This document shows positions 1-8,097 of a stretch of 45,125 nucleotides of DNA, piece after piece; within the stretch, counting starts at the first letter, position 1, and the number at the start of each line of letters is the position of its first letter. The stretch comes from Ureibacillus manganicus DSM 26584 (lineage in GTDB: Bacteria; Bacillota; Bacilli; Bacillales_A; Planococcaceae). A program made the translations under genes and the position numbers. Location of the stretch: positions 1 to 45,125 of the forward strand of contig NZ_JPVN01000026.1 of NCBI RefSeq assembly GCF_000772945.1. Reading direction: 5' to 3'. The notes under the pieces were generated by a model. That model saw only the letters and a list, made by a program, of their open reading frames with translations, ran no database searches and was not told the origin of the DNA.

Positions 1-124
1 CGCCAAAAGCCGGATCACATGCATCCAAAAAGCAAATAATCGCCAGAACGACTGAATTAATCGCCAAAATACCCGAGTTAATAGCCAAAATCTATGGAAT
101 AATCGCCAACAAACCAAACTCCTT
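1..124. repeat. Intergenic 21-nt periodic repeat array 1 (CGCCAAAA core)
   Basis: Copies of a core close to CGCCAAAAT start at 1, about 22, 41, 62, 83 and 104; the clear ones are spaced exactly 21 nt. Each core is followed by about 10 variable bases and ends in TTAAT or AATAAT. The array runs into the window edge. No reading frame of useful length covers it, and no gene is visible before 260. Confidence 0.8.
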
Positions 125-259
125 GAACGCAAGCCTAGCTAAGAAAGCACCACCAAATCCAATCAACAAAAAAACAAATTTCTCTCCCGAATCACGTATC
201 GATCTGTACATATTAAATCCAAATTTGTTCATACTAATTGTGCAAAGGAGGAGAGAAAA

Positions 260-517
260 ATGGGCTTATTAGAAAACTGGGACCGTTGGACATCGTTTTT
301 AGGTAACCAAGTTGATAATGCAGAAAATACAGGTATGTCTAAAAAAGTAATTGAAGAAACAGCAGTTCAAATTGGAGACTACCTAGCAAAAAACGTTGAT
401 CCTAAAAACGAACAAGAACGCGTACTTGCCGATCTATGGGGTGTTGCTTCTCACGATGAAAAACATGCCATGGCAAACTGTATCATTAAACTTGTAAATA
501 GCAAACGCGTACAATAA
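260..517 (+). CDS. ymfJ: DUF3243 family protein (YmfJ-like)
   Basis: An 85-residue acidic, soluble protein with no signal peptide or membrane segment. Its length and sequence (start MGLLENWDRW, a central LADLWGVAS segment) fit the DUF3243 family, whose Bacillus subtilis member YmfJ is the same size and also precedes ymfK and rodZ. The function of the family is not established. The ATG follows a strong GGAGGAGAG ribosome site. Gene order (ymfJ, ymfK, rodZ, pgsA, cinA, recA) matches Bacillus, which supports the call. A terminator at 664 separates it from ymfK. Confidence 0.85.
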   Translation: MGLLENWDRWTSFLGNQVDNAENTGMSKKVIEETAVQIGDYLAKNVDPKNEQERVLADLWGVASHDEKHAMANCIIKLVNSKRVQ

Positions 518-577
518 TTTCAACATGACTTCAATTCGTATTTACAACTAGGTGTGGGTTGAAGTTGATCGTTGAAA
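518..577 (+). other. Two-part inverted repeat after ymfJ
   Basis: TTTCAAC (518-524) pairs with GTTGAAA (571-577), and inside it ACTTCAA (528-534) pairs with TTGAAGT (559-565). There is no following T-run, so it is not a simple terminator. A second small hairpin, CTCACTA 625-631 with TAGTGAG 635-641, follows. Role unknown; it may stabilise the 3' end of the ymfJ transcript. Confidence 0.45.
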
Positions 578-663
578 CACCTTAAATTAGCGGCAATTGC
601 CACAAAAGTTTTATTCAAACCTTACTCACTATTTTAGTGAGGCCTCATATGTTTTAATCAATC

Positions 664-693
664 GAAAGGAGGCTCGTCCTCCTTTTCTTTTTC
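664..693 (+). terminator. Rho-independent terminator after ymfJ
   Basis: AAAGGAGG (665-672) pairs with CCTCCTTT (678-685) around the loop CTCGT, followed by TTCTTTTTC. Confidence 0.8.
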
Positions 694-774
694 AAATCTC
701 TAATTTATAACTATATCATTCTTTTTTTGAAAATTAGAATTTCTTAATTTGGAAGAATTATCTGGTTTTGTAAC

Positions 775-803
775 TTTTCAATACATAGAAAATCCGCTAT
801 GAT
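775..803 (+). promoter_or_regulatory. Possible SigA promoter for ymfK-rodZ
   Basis: TTTTCA (775-780), a 17-nt spacer and TATGAT (798-803), about 50 nt before the ymfK start. The -10 is good and the -35 weak. It lies after the ymfJ terminator, where a new promoter is needed. Confidence 0.35.
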
Positions 804-853
804 GAAACTATTAATATAATTATTCGTTTCAATAGTAAGGGGACGATTTCTTT

Positions 854-1642
854 ATGAGTGAATGGTATTTTGAATATGAGATTCAAGTGAATCGTCCAGG
901 ATTGTTAGGTGATATTGCATCACTGCTGGGAATGCTCAGAGTCAATATTGTGTCCATCAATGGTGTCGATGAAGGTCGTCGTGGAATGCTTTTAAATGCT
1001 GAAAATGATGATTCCATAGAACGATTTATTTCGATTGTATCCACGATGGAAAACATTGTTGTGACGAAATTCCGCCAACCTAAAATCCGTGATCGGCTAG
1101 CTGTAAGGCATGGGCACTACATTCCAAGAGATGTGGATGAAAAAAATACGTTCAGATTCTTGCGTACAGAACTTGGGATTTTAGTTGACTTTATGGCAGA
1201 GTTATTTAAAATGGAAGGTCACAAACTGATTGGAATCCGTGGAATGCCTAGGGTTGGTAAGACAGAGTCGGTCGTCGCAGCAAGTGTTTGTGCTAACAAA
1301 AAATGGATTTTCTTATCATCCACGATGATTAAGCAAACACTAAGAAATCGGTTGATTGGCGACGAATTTAGTGACAATAATATTTTTATTCTTGATGGGG
1401 CAGTCACAAGACGAACAAATGACGAAGGCCACTTACGACTTGTTCGTGAAATTATGAATTTGCCAGTCATCAAAGTAATCGAACATCCAGATGTATTTGT
1501 ACAATCATCAGAATATAAAATTGAGGATTTTGATTATATCATTGAGTTACGACATGACCCGAACGAAGTAATTTCTTATGACATCCTTGAAAAAAATCAA
1601 ATGATGTCGCAAAACGACCTTTTTGGAGGATTTAATTTTTAG
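854..1642 (+). CDS. ymfK: DUF3388 domain protein (YmfK-like)
   Basis: A 262-residue soluble protein. Residues 1-75 look like an ACT-type regulatory fold (repeated beta-alpha pattern, RPGLLGDIASLLG near the start). Residues 130-137 read GMPRVGKT, a match to the Walker A consensus GxxxxGK[ST], so nucleotide binding is plausible but not shown. Bacillus YmfK has the same size and the same place before rodZ; its function is not known to me. The ATG at 854 follows AAGGGGACG. The stop is 18 nt before the preferred rodZ start, so the two are probably co-transcribed. Confidence 0.8.
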   Translation: MSEWYFEYEIQVNRPGLLGDIASLLGMLRVNIVSINGVDEGRRGMLLNAENDDSIERFISIVSTMENIVVTKFRQPKIRDRLAVRHGHYIPRDVDEKNTFRFLRTELGILVDFMAELFKMEGHKLIGIRGMPRVGKTESVVAASVCANKKWIFLSSTMIKQTLRNRLIGDEFSDNNIFILDGAVTRRTNDEGHLRLVREIMNLPVIKVIEHPDVFVQSSEYKIEDFDYIIELRHDPNEVISYDILEKNQMMSQNDLFGGFNF

Positions 1643-1660
1643 AAAAAGTAGGTGTTAACA

Positions 1661-2566
1661 GTGACTGAACTCGGTACTCGACTGAAAGAAGCGAGGTTAT
1701 CTAAAGGGTACAGCTTAGATGATTTACAGGAGATAACAAAAATTCAGAAAAGATATTTGGTTGGAATTGAAGAAGGCAACTATTCAATAATGCCAGGTAC
1801 TTTTTACGTTCGTGCATTTATTAAACAGTATGCAGAAGCAGTAGGTTTAAAATCAGAAGAATTATTAGAACAATATAGGAATGAAGTTCCGACCACGCAA
1901 CCGAATGAAGTGACGCAATCCGTTCCCTATACTCCATCCCGTAGGACTTCAAGATCCACAGGACGAATGATGGAAACAGCACCAAAAATTATAGTGGCAT
2001 TATTTATTATCGTAATTGTTGCGGTGATCTGGTTCCTTTATTCTCAAAAGGTTCAAAACACACCAGAAGGCGGGCCAGACGAAGAAACACAATTTGAGTA
2101 CGATCAAAAACCGACTCCGCAAGAAAATTCGAATGGCGGAACAACTGGAACTGGGACAGATGAAGAAGCAACTGAAGATGAAGAACCTGTTGAGCCAGTT
2201 GAAGAAGAACCGGTTGTGACACAAACGATTTCTCCAGGTGCAGTTCAGGCTGATGGAGTTACAACAATTTACGATCTTACTGGTAGCGAGACAATGAACT
2301 TACGCATTGTAATTTCAGGTGATACGTGGGTAGGTATTCGTGATCGTGGTGGCAGTGAGCAAATACCGGATCGTGTTTACAAATCAGGTGAAGAAGTCCT
2401 ATTTGATGCAACGGCAAACACTTATGCCCGCATTCGCCTAGGTGATGCAAGAAATGCGAAAGTCTTTGTAAATGACGAAGAACTTGTCTATACTCAAAAC
2501 CCTCAAGACCGAGGAAAAAGCACTCAAAATATTATTATCCAGTTCGGTGAAGAACAGGCTGAGTAG
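1661..2566 (+). CDS. rodZ: Cytoskeleton protein RodZ (YmfM)
   Basis: A 301-residue bitopic membrane protein that links MreB filaments to the rod-elongation machinery. It has an N-terminal cytoplasmic Cro/Xre-type helix-turn-helix (about residues 1-65, LGTRLKEARLSKGYSLDDLQ), one membrane segment near 109-128, an acidic Pro/Thr/Glu linker and a C-terminal beta-rich DUF4115 domain (about 190-295). I take the start as the GTG at 1661: AGGTG at 1650-1654 gives a ribosome site at proper spacing and the product begins MTELGTRL as in relatives. The GTG at 1652 overlaps that site and has none of its own. RodZ-PgsA order is conserved in Bacillales. Confidence 0.88.
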   Translation: MTELGTRLKEARLSKGYSLDDLQEITKIQKRYLVGIEEGNYSIMPGTFYVRAFIKQYAEAVGLKSEELLEQYRNEVPTTQPNEVTQSVPYTPSRRTSRSTGRMMETAPKIIVALFIIVIVAVIWFLYSQKVQNTPEGGPDEETQFEYDQKPTPQENSNGGTTGTGTDEEATEDEEPVEPVEEEPVVTQTISPGAVQADGVTTIYDLTGSETMNLRIVISGDTWVGIRDRGGSEQIPDRVYKSGEEVLFDATANTYARIRLGDARNAKVFVNDEELVYTQNPQDRGKSTQNIIIQFGEEQAE

Positions 2567-2659
2567 ATATGGCGTAGAAAATAGTTCTGAACTGTCGATA
2601 AAAAGCTAAAAAATTTGATTTAATATCATACAGAATAATAAAATGAATTGAGATGAGCG

Positions 2660-2750
2660 GCGGCTGTCACAAGCTGTCACCATAACAATTCGAGGATAAA
2701 GAAGAAAGGCTGTGCAGAAAATTCTTTCTGGACAGCCGCTTTTCTTTCAA
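2660..2750 (+). promoter_or_regulatory. Possible attenuator in the rodZ-pgsA gap
   Basis: A strong terminator-like hairpin is formed by 2708-2720 with 2725-2737 (13-nt arms, one mismatch), followed by GCTTTTCTTT. Upstream GCGGCTGTC (2660-2668) is exactly complementary to GACAGCCGC (2731-2739), the descending arm of that hairpin, so the two structures exclude each other. A direct repeat of GCTGTCAC lies at 2663-2670 and 2673-2680. The layout is that of an attenuator before pgsA, but it may be a plain rodZ terminator; I recognise no known riboswitch. Confidence 0.45.
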
Positions 2751-2770
2751 AATGAAAGGTGTTTTTATGA

Positions 2771-3352
2771 ATGAATTTACCAAATAAAATAACGGTCTCA
2801 CGGATTATTTTAATCCCGATCTTTGTTATCGTTATGATTAACGACTTTGGATGGGGCAATATGACGCTATTTGGTGCAGAGATGCCGCTGGAGCATTTTG
2901 TTGGAGCATTAATTTTCATCATTGCTTCATGTACAGACTGGATCGACGGCCACTTCGCAAGAAAATACAACCTTGTGACAAACTTAGGGAAATTCCTAGA
3001 TCCTTTAGCGGATAAACTTCTAGTGTCTGCGGCTTTCATCGTTTTAGTTGAGCTTGGATACGCACCAAGTTGGATCATTATTGTGATTATCAGCCGTGAG
3101 TTTGCGGTTACTGGTTTACGTGCAATTCTCGCAGCTGAAGGTGGCGAAGTTGTCGCTGCAAGTAATTTGGGGAAAATCAAAACATGGGCGCAAATCGTCG
3201 CGATTTCATTATTGCTTTTACATAACGCAATCTTCGTGATGTTCGGCATCCCATTTGATATGATTATGCTTTATATTGCCTTAATCTTTACGGTTTGGTC
3301 TGGTTGGGATTACTTCTGGGCGAACCGCAAAATATTTGTGAATTCGAAATAA
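2771..3352 (+). CDS. pgsA: CDP-diacylglycerol-glycerol-3-phosphate 3-phosphatidyltransferase
   Basis: A 193-residue integral membrane enzyme that makes phosphatidylglycerol phosphate from CDP-diacylglycerol and glycerol 3-phosphate, the committed step to phosphatidylglycerol. The CDP-alcohol phosphotransferase signature DGx2ARx8Gx3Dx3D is complete (DGHFAR, then G, D and D of GKFLDPLAD, about residues 58-80). It starts MNLPNKITVSRI, typical of the family, at the ATG at 2771; the ATG four bases upstream is out of frame. AAAGGTG lies at good distance. Expression may be controlled by the hairpins at 2660-2750. A terminator follows directly. Confidence 0.95.
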   Translation: MNLPNKITVSRIILIPIFVIVMINDFGWGNMTLFGAEMPLEHFVGALIFIIASCTDWIDGHFARKYNLVTNLGKFLDPLADKLLVSAAFIVLVELGYAPSWIIIVIISREFAVTGLRAILAAEGGEVVAASNLGKIKTWAQIVAISLLLLHNAIFVMFGIPFDMIMLYIALIFTVWSGWDYFWANRKIFVNSK

Positions 3353-3359
3353 TGTTGCG

Positions 3360-3388
3360 CGGGATTTCAGTGGAAATCCCGTTTTTTT
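3360..3388 (+). terminator. Rho-independent terminator after pgsA
   Basis: CGGGATTTC (3360-3368) pairs with GAAATCCCG (3373-3381) around AGTG, followed by seven T. The arm sequence resembles the repeat core of the array just downstream. Confidence 0.9.
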
Positions 3389-3396
3389 AATAGATG

Positions 3397-3582
3397 TCGG
3401 ATTTCTCAAAGAAAAAGTCGGATTTCTCAGCTGAACTGTCGGAAATCTCGCCTGAAATGTCGGGATTATCAGTAAACTTCGGGATTCTGGATCAAAAAGT
3501 CGGGAATCCGCCAAAAACTTCGGGATTATCAATCAAAAAGTCGGGAATCCCACCAAAAACTTCGGGATTCCGACCCCAATTC
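3397..3582. repeat. Intergenic 21-nt periodic repeat array 2 (TCGGGATT core)
   Basis: Nine cores of the type TCGG(G)ATT(T/A)TC start at 3397, 3418, 3439, 3460, 3479, 3500, 3520, 3541 and 3562, spaced 21, 21, 21, 19, 21, 20, 21 and 21 nt. The other half of each unit varies, often ending in AAAAAG or AAAACT. A 66-codon open frame (3394-3594) is a by-product of the periodicity and has no ribosome site. Confidence 0.85.
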
Positions 3583-3652
3583 AAAACTGTATAACACCTA
3601 ACAATCAGTTATAATAAAAATAAATAATTCCAATAGAATCGAGGGACCAGAG

Positions 3653-4906
3653 ATGAATGCAGAAATTATAGCGGTGGGATCTGAGTTATTGTTAGGGCAA
3701 ATTGCCAATACGAACGCGAAATTTATTTCGAGTCAGCTTTCTGAATTAGGCATCAATGTTTATTTTCACACAGTGGTGGGGGATAATGGCGGCCGTCTAA
3801 AAGAGGCAATCAAAATCGCAGAAGAACGAGCGGACCTCATCATTTTCTCTGGTGGACTCGGCCCGACAAAAGATGATTTAACGAAAGAAACGATTGCAGC
3901 TCACCTAGAAGTGCCGTTAGTTTTCGACCAAATTGCCCTCACATATATAGAAGAATTCTTCTCGAAGCGCGGGCGTACGATGACAGAGAATAATAAAAAA
4001 CAAGCCCTCGTACTAGAAGGGTGTAAAGTCCTTGCCAATCATAACGGGATGGCACCAGGAATGCTGTTAGAGAAAAATGATCGCACCTACATTTTGCTAC
4101 CAGGCCCTCCAAAAGAAATTGAGCCAATGTTCCAGTTTGAAGCAAAGCCACTTCTCGCGAAAAAAGTGAGTGGTGAGATGATTGTTTCACATGTCCTGCG
4201 TTTTTACGGCATTGGCGAGGCGGAGCTTGAAGTGCAAATTCAAGACATTTTAGATAATCAAACCAATCCAACTGTCGCGCCGCTTGCTTCTGACGGTGAA
4301 GTGACGCTAAGAATTACAGCAAAAGCACAAACAGAACATGAGGCATGGAAACTAATCTATGCGAAAAAGGCAGAAATACAAGCTATCGTAGGAAAATATC
4401 AATATGGCGTGGATGATGATTCATTAACTTCAAAAACGGTGGAAATGCTCCTGCACAACAAACTAACAATATCTGCTGCTGAAAGTTTAACGGCGGGTCT
4501 TTTCCAATCGGAATTAGCGGAAGTGCCTAGGGTAAGTGCTGCACTAGTTGGAGGATTTGTAACGTACACTGAACAAGCGAAGGTGAATCAATTAGACATC
4601 TCCCAAGAATTGCTTGACCAACACGGAGTCGTTAGTAGCGAATGCGCGGGTGCAATGGCAGCCAATGCGCGCAAAATCATGGGCACGGATATCGGCATCG
4701 GGCTAACTGGAGCTGCAGGACCGGATCCACATGATGGTCAACCTGCAGGAACAATCTGGATCGGCTTTGCTATAGGTGACGATGAACCCGTTACTCGCAA
4801 ACTCGAACTTTCCGGCATGCGCAACACAAATCGTCTTCGCGCGGTGAAGTATGCGTGTAGTTATTTGATGAGGTTGCTTGCGGAGAAGGGGTATAAGAGG
4901 GTTTAA
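3653..4906 (+). CDS. cinA: CinA: competence/damage-inducible protein, NMN deamidase family
   Basis: A 417-residue two-domain protein. Residues 1-170 are a molybdopterin-binding-like domain (COG1058; FSGGLGPTKDD near 74 and LLPGPPKEIEPM); about 260-415 is the CinA C-terminal domain (AAESLTAGLFQSELAEVPRVS-like start, then GLTGAAGPDPHDG) that carries nicotinamide-nucleotide amidohydrolase activity in family members. Length fits full-length CinA. The ATG at 3653 follows GAGGGACC. In Bacillus it lies directly before recA; here a small gene pair separates them. A terminator follows at 4966. Confidence 0.95.
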   Translation: MNAEIIAVGSELLLGQIANTNAKFISSQLSELGINVYFHTVVGDNGGRLKEAIKIAEERADLIIFSGGLGPTKDDLTKETIAAHLEVPLVFDQIALTYIEEFFSKRGRTMTENNKKQALVLEGCKVLANHNGMAPGMLLEKNDRTYILLPGPPKEIEPMFQFEAKPLLAKKVSGEMIVSHVLRFYGIGEAELEVQIQDILDNQTNPTVAPLASDGEVTLRITAKAQTEHEAWKLIYAKKAEIQAIVGKYQYGVDDDSLTSKTVEMLLHNKLTISAAESLTAGLFQSELAEVPRVSAALVGGFVTYTEQAKVNQLDISQELLDQHGVVSSECAGAMAANARKIMGTDIGIGLTGAAGPDPHDGQPAGTIWIGFAIGDDEPVTRKLELSGMRNTNRLRAVKYACSYLMRLLAEKGYKRV

Positions 4907-4965
4907 TAACATTTGTCTCTTTCCAGGGTTAGGAGCTATATATAATAATTGAAATACTTATTTTC

Positions 4966-5007
4966 AAAACATTACATACTATAAATGTGTAATGTTTTTG
5001 TTTTTTA
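4966..5007 (+). terminator. Rho-independent terminator after cinA
   Basis: AAAACATTACA (4966-4976) pairs with TGTAATGTTTT (4988-4998), followed by TGTTTTTT. Confidence 0.85.
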
Positions 5008-5138
5008 ATCTATTTGCTGTTTAGGATTTTTCATACTTGGAAATGTTGTTTCATATAAACAATTATACAAATCTACCAATATATAGTGAAATGGGGGTGT
5101 TAGGAGTGGAAAGTAGCAATAACAGGGAGGAAAAAGAT

Positions 5139-5315
5139 ATGGCAACAGAAACACTTTTGAAGCATACTGACAAGGAAATTGAAGAAGTTTTTATTAAACG
5201 TGCTTTGGATTCAGATCGTAGACTTTTAGGTGGAAAAGAACTTGCAAATGAGGCTAAAAAAGACCTGGAAGAATATATGAAGTTATTTGGGCTGGAGGAA
5301 TTGGAAGACAAATGA
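5139..5315 (+). CDS. Small charged protein of unknown function, first of a pair
   Basis: 58 residues, rich in Glu, Lys and Leu, predicted mostly helical, no signal or membrane segment. I do not recognise a family. The start at ATG 5139 is chosen because CAGGGAGGAAAAAG gives a strong ribosome site; a longer frame back to 5037 has none. It overlaps the next gene by four bases (ATGA), a sign of translational coupling. The pair sits between the cinA terminator and the recA promoter, where Bacillus has no genes, so it is an accessory insertion. A toxin-antitoxin or regulator pair is possible on layout alone. Confidence 0.6.
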   Translation: MATETLLKHTDKEIEEVFIKRALDSDRRLLGGKELANEAKKDLEEYMKLFGLEELEDK

Positions 5316-5605
5316 CAGTGAAACAATTGGAAAATGCTATTGATAGAATTTCAGCAGTTGAAGGAGTTAGGATGGAACCAATGTACTTAAAATTGGACGT
5401 CTTAGCTCTTTATTATGTCTACAGAGATAGATTTGATATGGTAGTTCAGGAAATCATTAATGTGATGGAAAAAATAGTAGATAATCCTTCGCTAGGTGAA
5501 CAATTAGAATACAGTTTGAAAGAATACAAATCTTATCACTTTTCTAGCCCAGGCCAAACAGTTAAACCTCAAGAGGAAGATATGAGACTTGCTCATAGAT
5601 TTTAA
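5312..5605 (+). CDS. Small protein of unknown function, second of a pair
   Basis: 97 residues, coupled by ATGA overlap to the 58-residue gene before it. Sequence begins MTVKQLENAIDRIS and has a tyrosine-rich central stretch (LALYYVYRDRFD) and a charged tail; mostly helical, soluble. I recognise no family. About 40 codons in another frame directly downstream still read as plausible protein (see 5599-5721), so the original gene may have been longer or followed by another gene now decayed. Confidence 0.55.
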   Translation: MTVKQLENAIDRISAVEGVRMEPMYLKLDVLALYYVYRDRFDMVVQEIINVMEKIVDNPSLGEQLEYSLKEYKSYHFSSPGQTVKPQEEDMRLAHRF

Positions 5606-5721
5606 GGATAAACAGATTAGTAGAAGTTTTAGGTTTTGGTCATCGATATCTTCCAAAAATTTATGATGAAAACGGTAATGAATTACCAAATTGTATCTAT
5701 ACAACATTAAAAAACGCTTAG
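5599..5721 (+). pseudogene. Possible coding remnant after the small gene pair
   Basis: This 41-codon stretch overlaps the end of the preceding gene in a different frame. It lacks a start codon with a ribosome site and reads as normal protein (LVEVLGFGHRYLPKIYDENG, then a short tail ending ..TTLKNA before TAG at 5719). It may be the frameshifted end of the 97-residue protein or of a lost third gene. Not recognised. Confidence 0.3.
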
Positions 5722-5890
5722 GTAAATAGACTTTACATTCTTACCGATGTAAATTTAAGAACTATACATAAATGATGCTTATTGGTATTTCTAGCACTTC
5801 TAGTCGAACAAGTACTACTACTTTCTAAATGGTTCAATTGTTGAATTTCTTCAGGTTTTTGCTACTCAAAAAATTATTTTGCCCATAAAT

Positions 5891-5904
5891 CGAAAATATG
5901 TTCG
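5891..5904 (+). promoter_or_regulatory. LexA (SOS) operator of recA
   Basis: CGAAAATATGTTCG matches the Bacillus SOS-box consensus CGAACN4GTTCG with one mismatch (A for C at position 5). It lies just upstream of the recA -35 element, where LexA binding would block transcription. Confidence 0.85.
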
Positions 5905-5912
5905 GTTTTTTC

Positions 5913-5941
5913 TTGAAAGTTTCTCAAAAAAGAAGTATAGT
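5913..5941 (+). promoter_or_regulatory. SigA promoter of recA
   Basis: TTGAAA (5913-5918), 17-nt spacer, TATAGT (5936-5941). The predicted leader is about 40 nt to the TTG start. Confidence 0.8.
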
Positions 5942-5988
5942 AGAGACATAAGAAAAACAGACTGATTTACTATTAAGGAGGAAATTTT

Positions 5989-7056
5989 TTGAGCGATCGT
6001 AAAGCGGCCTTAGATATGGCGTTAAAACAAATTGAAAAGCAATTCGGTAAAGGTTCTGTCATGAAACTGGGAGAAAAAACAGACCTTCAAATCGAAACAA
6101 TCTCTAGTGGTTCATTAGCACTTGATGCTGCACTTGGTGTTGGCGGATATCCAAAAGGAAGAATTATTGAAGTTTACGGACCAGAATCTTCTGGTAAAAC
6201 AACAGTAGCTCTTCACGCAATTGCTGAAGCACAAAAAGCTGGTGGACAAGCAGCTTTCATCGATGCTGAGCACGCGCTAGATCCGTTATATGCACAAAAA
6301 TTAGGCGTAAATATTGATGAATTAATCCTATCTCAACCAGATACTGGTGAGCAAGCATTAGAAATCGCAGAAGCATTAGTACGTAGTGGTGCGATTGACG
6401 TAATCGTTGTTGACTCTGTTGCTGCATTAGTTCCAAAAGCTGAAATCGAAGGCGAAATGGGAGACTCTCACATGGGTCTACAAGCTCGTTTAATGTCTCA
6501 AGCTTTACGTAAACTTGGCGGTGTTATTAATAAGTCAAACACACTAGCGATCTTTATCAACCAAGTTCGTGAAAAAATTGGTGTAATGTTCGGTAACCCT
6601 GAAACAACTCCTGGTGGACGCGCGTTAAAATTCTATTCTTCTGTTCGTTTAGAAGTTCGTCGTGCTGAAACAATTAAACAAGGTAGTGACATGGTAGGGA
6701 ACAAAACAAAAATTAAAGTTGTAAAAAACAAAGTAGCTCCTCCATTCCGTACAGCAGAAGTTGACATCATGTACGGTGAAGGGATTTCTAAAGTTGGGGA
6801 AATCGTTGATATTGGTGCTGAATTTGATATCATTCAAAAAAGCGGTTCTTGGTATTCTTACGGGGACGAACGTATCGGCCAAGGTCGTGAAAACGCAAAA
6901 CAATTCCTAAAAGAAAACCCAGTAATCCAAAAAGAAGTCGAAGGCAAAATTCGTGAATCTCTTGGTATGGCAGCAGGCTCTTACACAATTGCTGCACATG
7001 ACGAAGAAGATGAAGCAATGCCAGAAGAATTAGCATTATTGTTAGAGGAAGAATAA
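5989..7056 (+). CDS. recA: Recombinase RecA
   Basis: 355 residues, the usual size. RecA forms filaments on single-stranded DNA, catalyses strand exchange and triggers LexA self-cleavage. The Walker A motif GPESSGKT is at residues 64-71, Walker B is the hydrophobic VIVVDS stretch, and the L2 region begins at the INQVREKIG segment. The C-terminus is acidic ([16 protein letters not shown]). The start is TTG at 5989, seven bases after AAGGAGG; the product then begins [12 protein letters not shown] as in other Bacillales. It is under its own LexA-controlled promoter and ends at a strong terminator. Confidence 0.98.
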   Translation: MSDRKAALDMALKQIEKQFGKGSVMKLGEKTDLQIETISSGSLALDAALGVGGYPKGRIIEVYGPESSGKTTVALHAIAEAQKAGGQAAFIDAEHALDPLYAQKLGVNIDELILSQPDTGEQALEIAEALVRSGAIDVIVVDSVAALVPKAEIEGEMGDSHMGLQARLMSQALRKLGGVINKSNTLAIFINQVREKIGVMFGNPETTPGGRALKFYSSVRLEVRRAETIKQGSDMVGNKTKIKVVKNKVAPPFRTAEVDIMYGEGISKVGEIVDIGAEFDIIQKSGSWYSYGDERIGQGRENAKQFLKENPVIQKEVEGKIRESLGMAAGSYTIAAHDEEDEAMPEELALLLEEE

Positions 7057-7063
7057 TACTATC

Positions 7064-7096
7064 AAACCCATTCTCGCGTAGAGGATGGGTTTTCTT
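7064..7096 (+). terminator. Rho-independent terminator after recA
   Basis: AACCCATTCTC (7065-7075) pairs with GAGGATGGGTT (7081-7091) with one wobble pair, followed by TTCTTTT. Confidence 0.88.
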
Positions 7097-7251
7097 TTGC
7101 TCAAAAACACAATTTTACAGAAAATTAACATATGTAGAAGTCGTCCTAAACGTACAATGAGAACGATAAGATCAATATACAGATAACTAAAGCCATCAAT
7201 CTTGAAATAAATAGAATAGAAGATTTCAAGAAAACTAAAAGGAGTGGGAAA

Positions 7252-8073
7252 ATGAAATCATTCAAATTAGGTTTGAAGGGTTCATCCGATCCGAAGCAAA
7301 TTGAGAATCGTTTATCTCAAGAGGGTATTGAAATCTATGAATTTCATTTGGTAGAAGATGATTTGTTTGGGGCGCGATTAAAACATCTCGAATCCTCTAT
7401 TGCTAAATTAAAGGAACATGGGGTGCGCGTATATCTGCATCATCCCATGGCGATCCAGGGAAAGTGGCTACACATCAATGATGAAAATTCGATTGCTGCG
7501 GATTTTTTCAAATTGAGTACCCGCATTCTAGTAGATATATGCGAACGATTTGATTGCTATGTAGTTGTGCATTGGAATTATGGGATGTTGCAAAATAATC
7601 AATTGGTTGTTGAACAAGAAGTTCCAGATAAAAAAAGTCTGATTCAAACAATTGCACGAACGATTGCCTATGATGAGCGTTATGGAAAAGGTCGTATTCT
7701 CTGGGAGAACGGAATTAGGGGAGTGGGGGCGTTTCGAAATGATTTTGCTCTCGCAAATTTAATAGTAGATACTCCATTAAAACTTTGTTTTGATGTGAGT
7801 CACGGCTTTATTAGCATGAACGGAGATAATGAATCACTTTTCAAAACGATAGAATTATTGCAGAATCAAATCTGCTACTATCATGTGGTTGATAGTATGG
7901 GGAAAACACATGATTCATTGATGATCGGCCAGGGCGAGATCGATTTTCGCCGCATTCTTCCGTTCATCCTTGAAAAAGATTATATTTACGAGATTATGTT
8001 AGGGGATAACGAGGATTGTTGGGAGATGGTGGAGAGTCATCGTGTGTTTAGGGGATTGCTATGTGACAAGTGA
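7252..8073 (+). CDS. TIM-barrel protein of the xylose isomerase-like / AP endonuclease 2 family
   Basis: 273 residues with the alternating beta-alpha pattern of sugar phosphate isomerase/epimerase-type barrels. Likely metal ligands lie in the expected order: Glu in ILWENG, Asp and His in CFDVSHG, His in YYHVVDS and Glu in IYEIML. His residues in YLHHPM and VHWNYG add to the site. The substrate cannot be told; an endonuclease IV-like activity is less likely because the three-zinc pattern is not complete. The ATG follows AAAAGGAGTGGG. It stands alone between the recA terminator and a long repeat region. Confidence 0.7.
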   Translation: MKSFKLGLKGSSDPKQIENRLSQEGIEIYEFHLVEDDLFGARLKHLESSIAKLKEHGVRVYLHHPMAIQGKWLHINDENSIAADFFKLSTRILVDICERFDCYVVVHWNYGMLQNNQLVVEQEVPDKKSLIQTIARTIAYDERYGKGRILWENGIRGVGAFRNDFALANLIVDTPLKLCFDVSHGFISMNGDNESLFKTIELLQNQICYYHVVDSMGKTHDSLMIGQGEIDFRRILPFILEKDYIYEIMLGDNEDCWEMVESHRVFRGLLCDK

Positions 8074-8097
8074 GTGTTCGTGCAGTTCGATTCGAGC

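Noticed and set aside
2677-3249. 190-codon minus-strand frame
   Set aside because: Antisense shadow of pgsA, which has the full CDP-alcohol phosphotransferase signature.
3394-3594. 66-codon open frame with SGLS/SGIPPKTSG-like repeats
   Set aside because: It is produced by the 21-nt (7-codon) repeat array, has no ribosome site and shifts phase where units are 19 or 20 nt.
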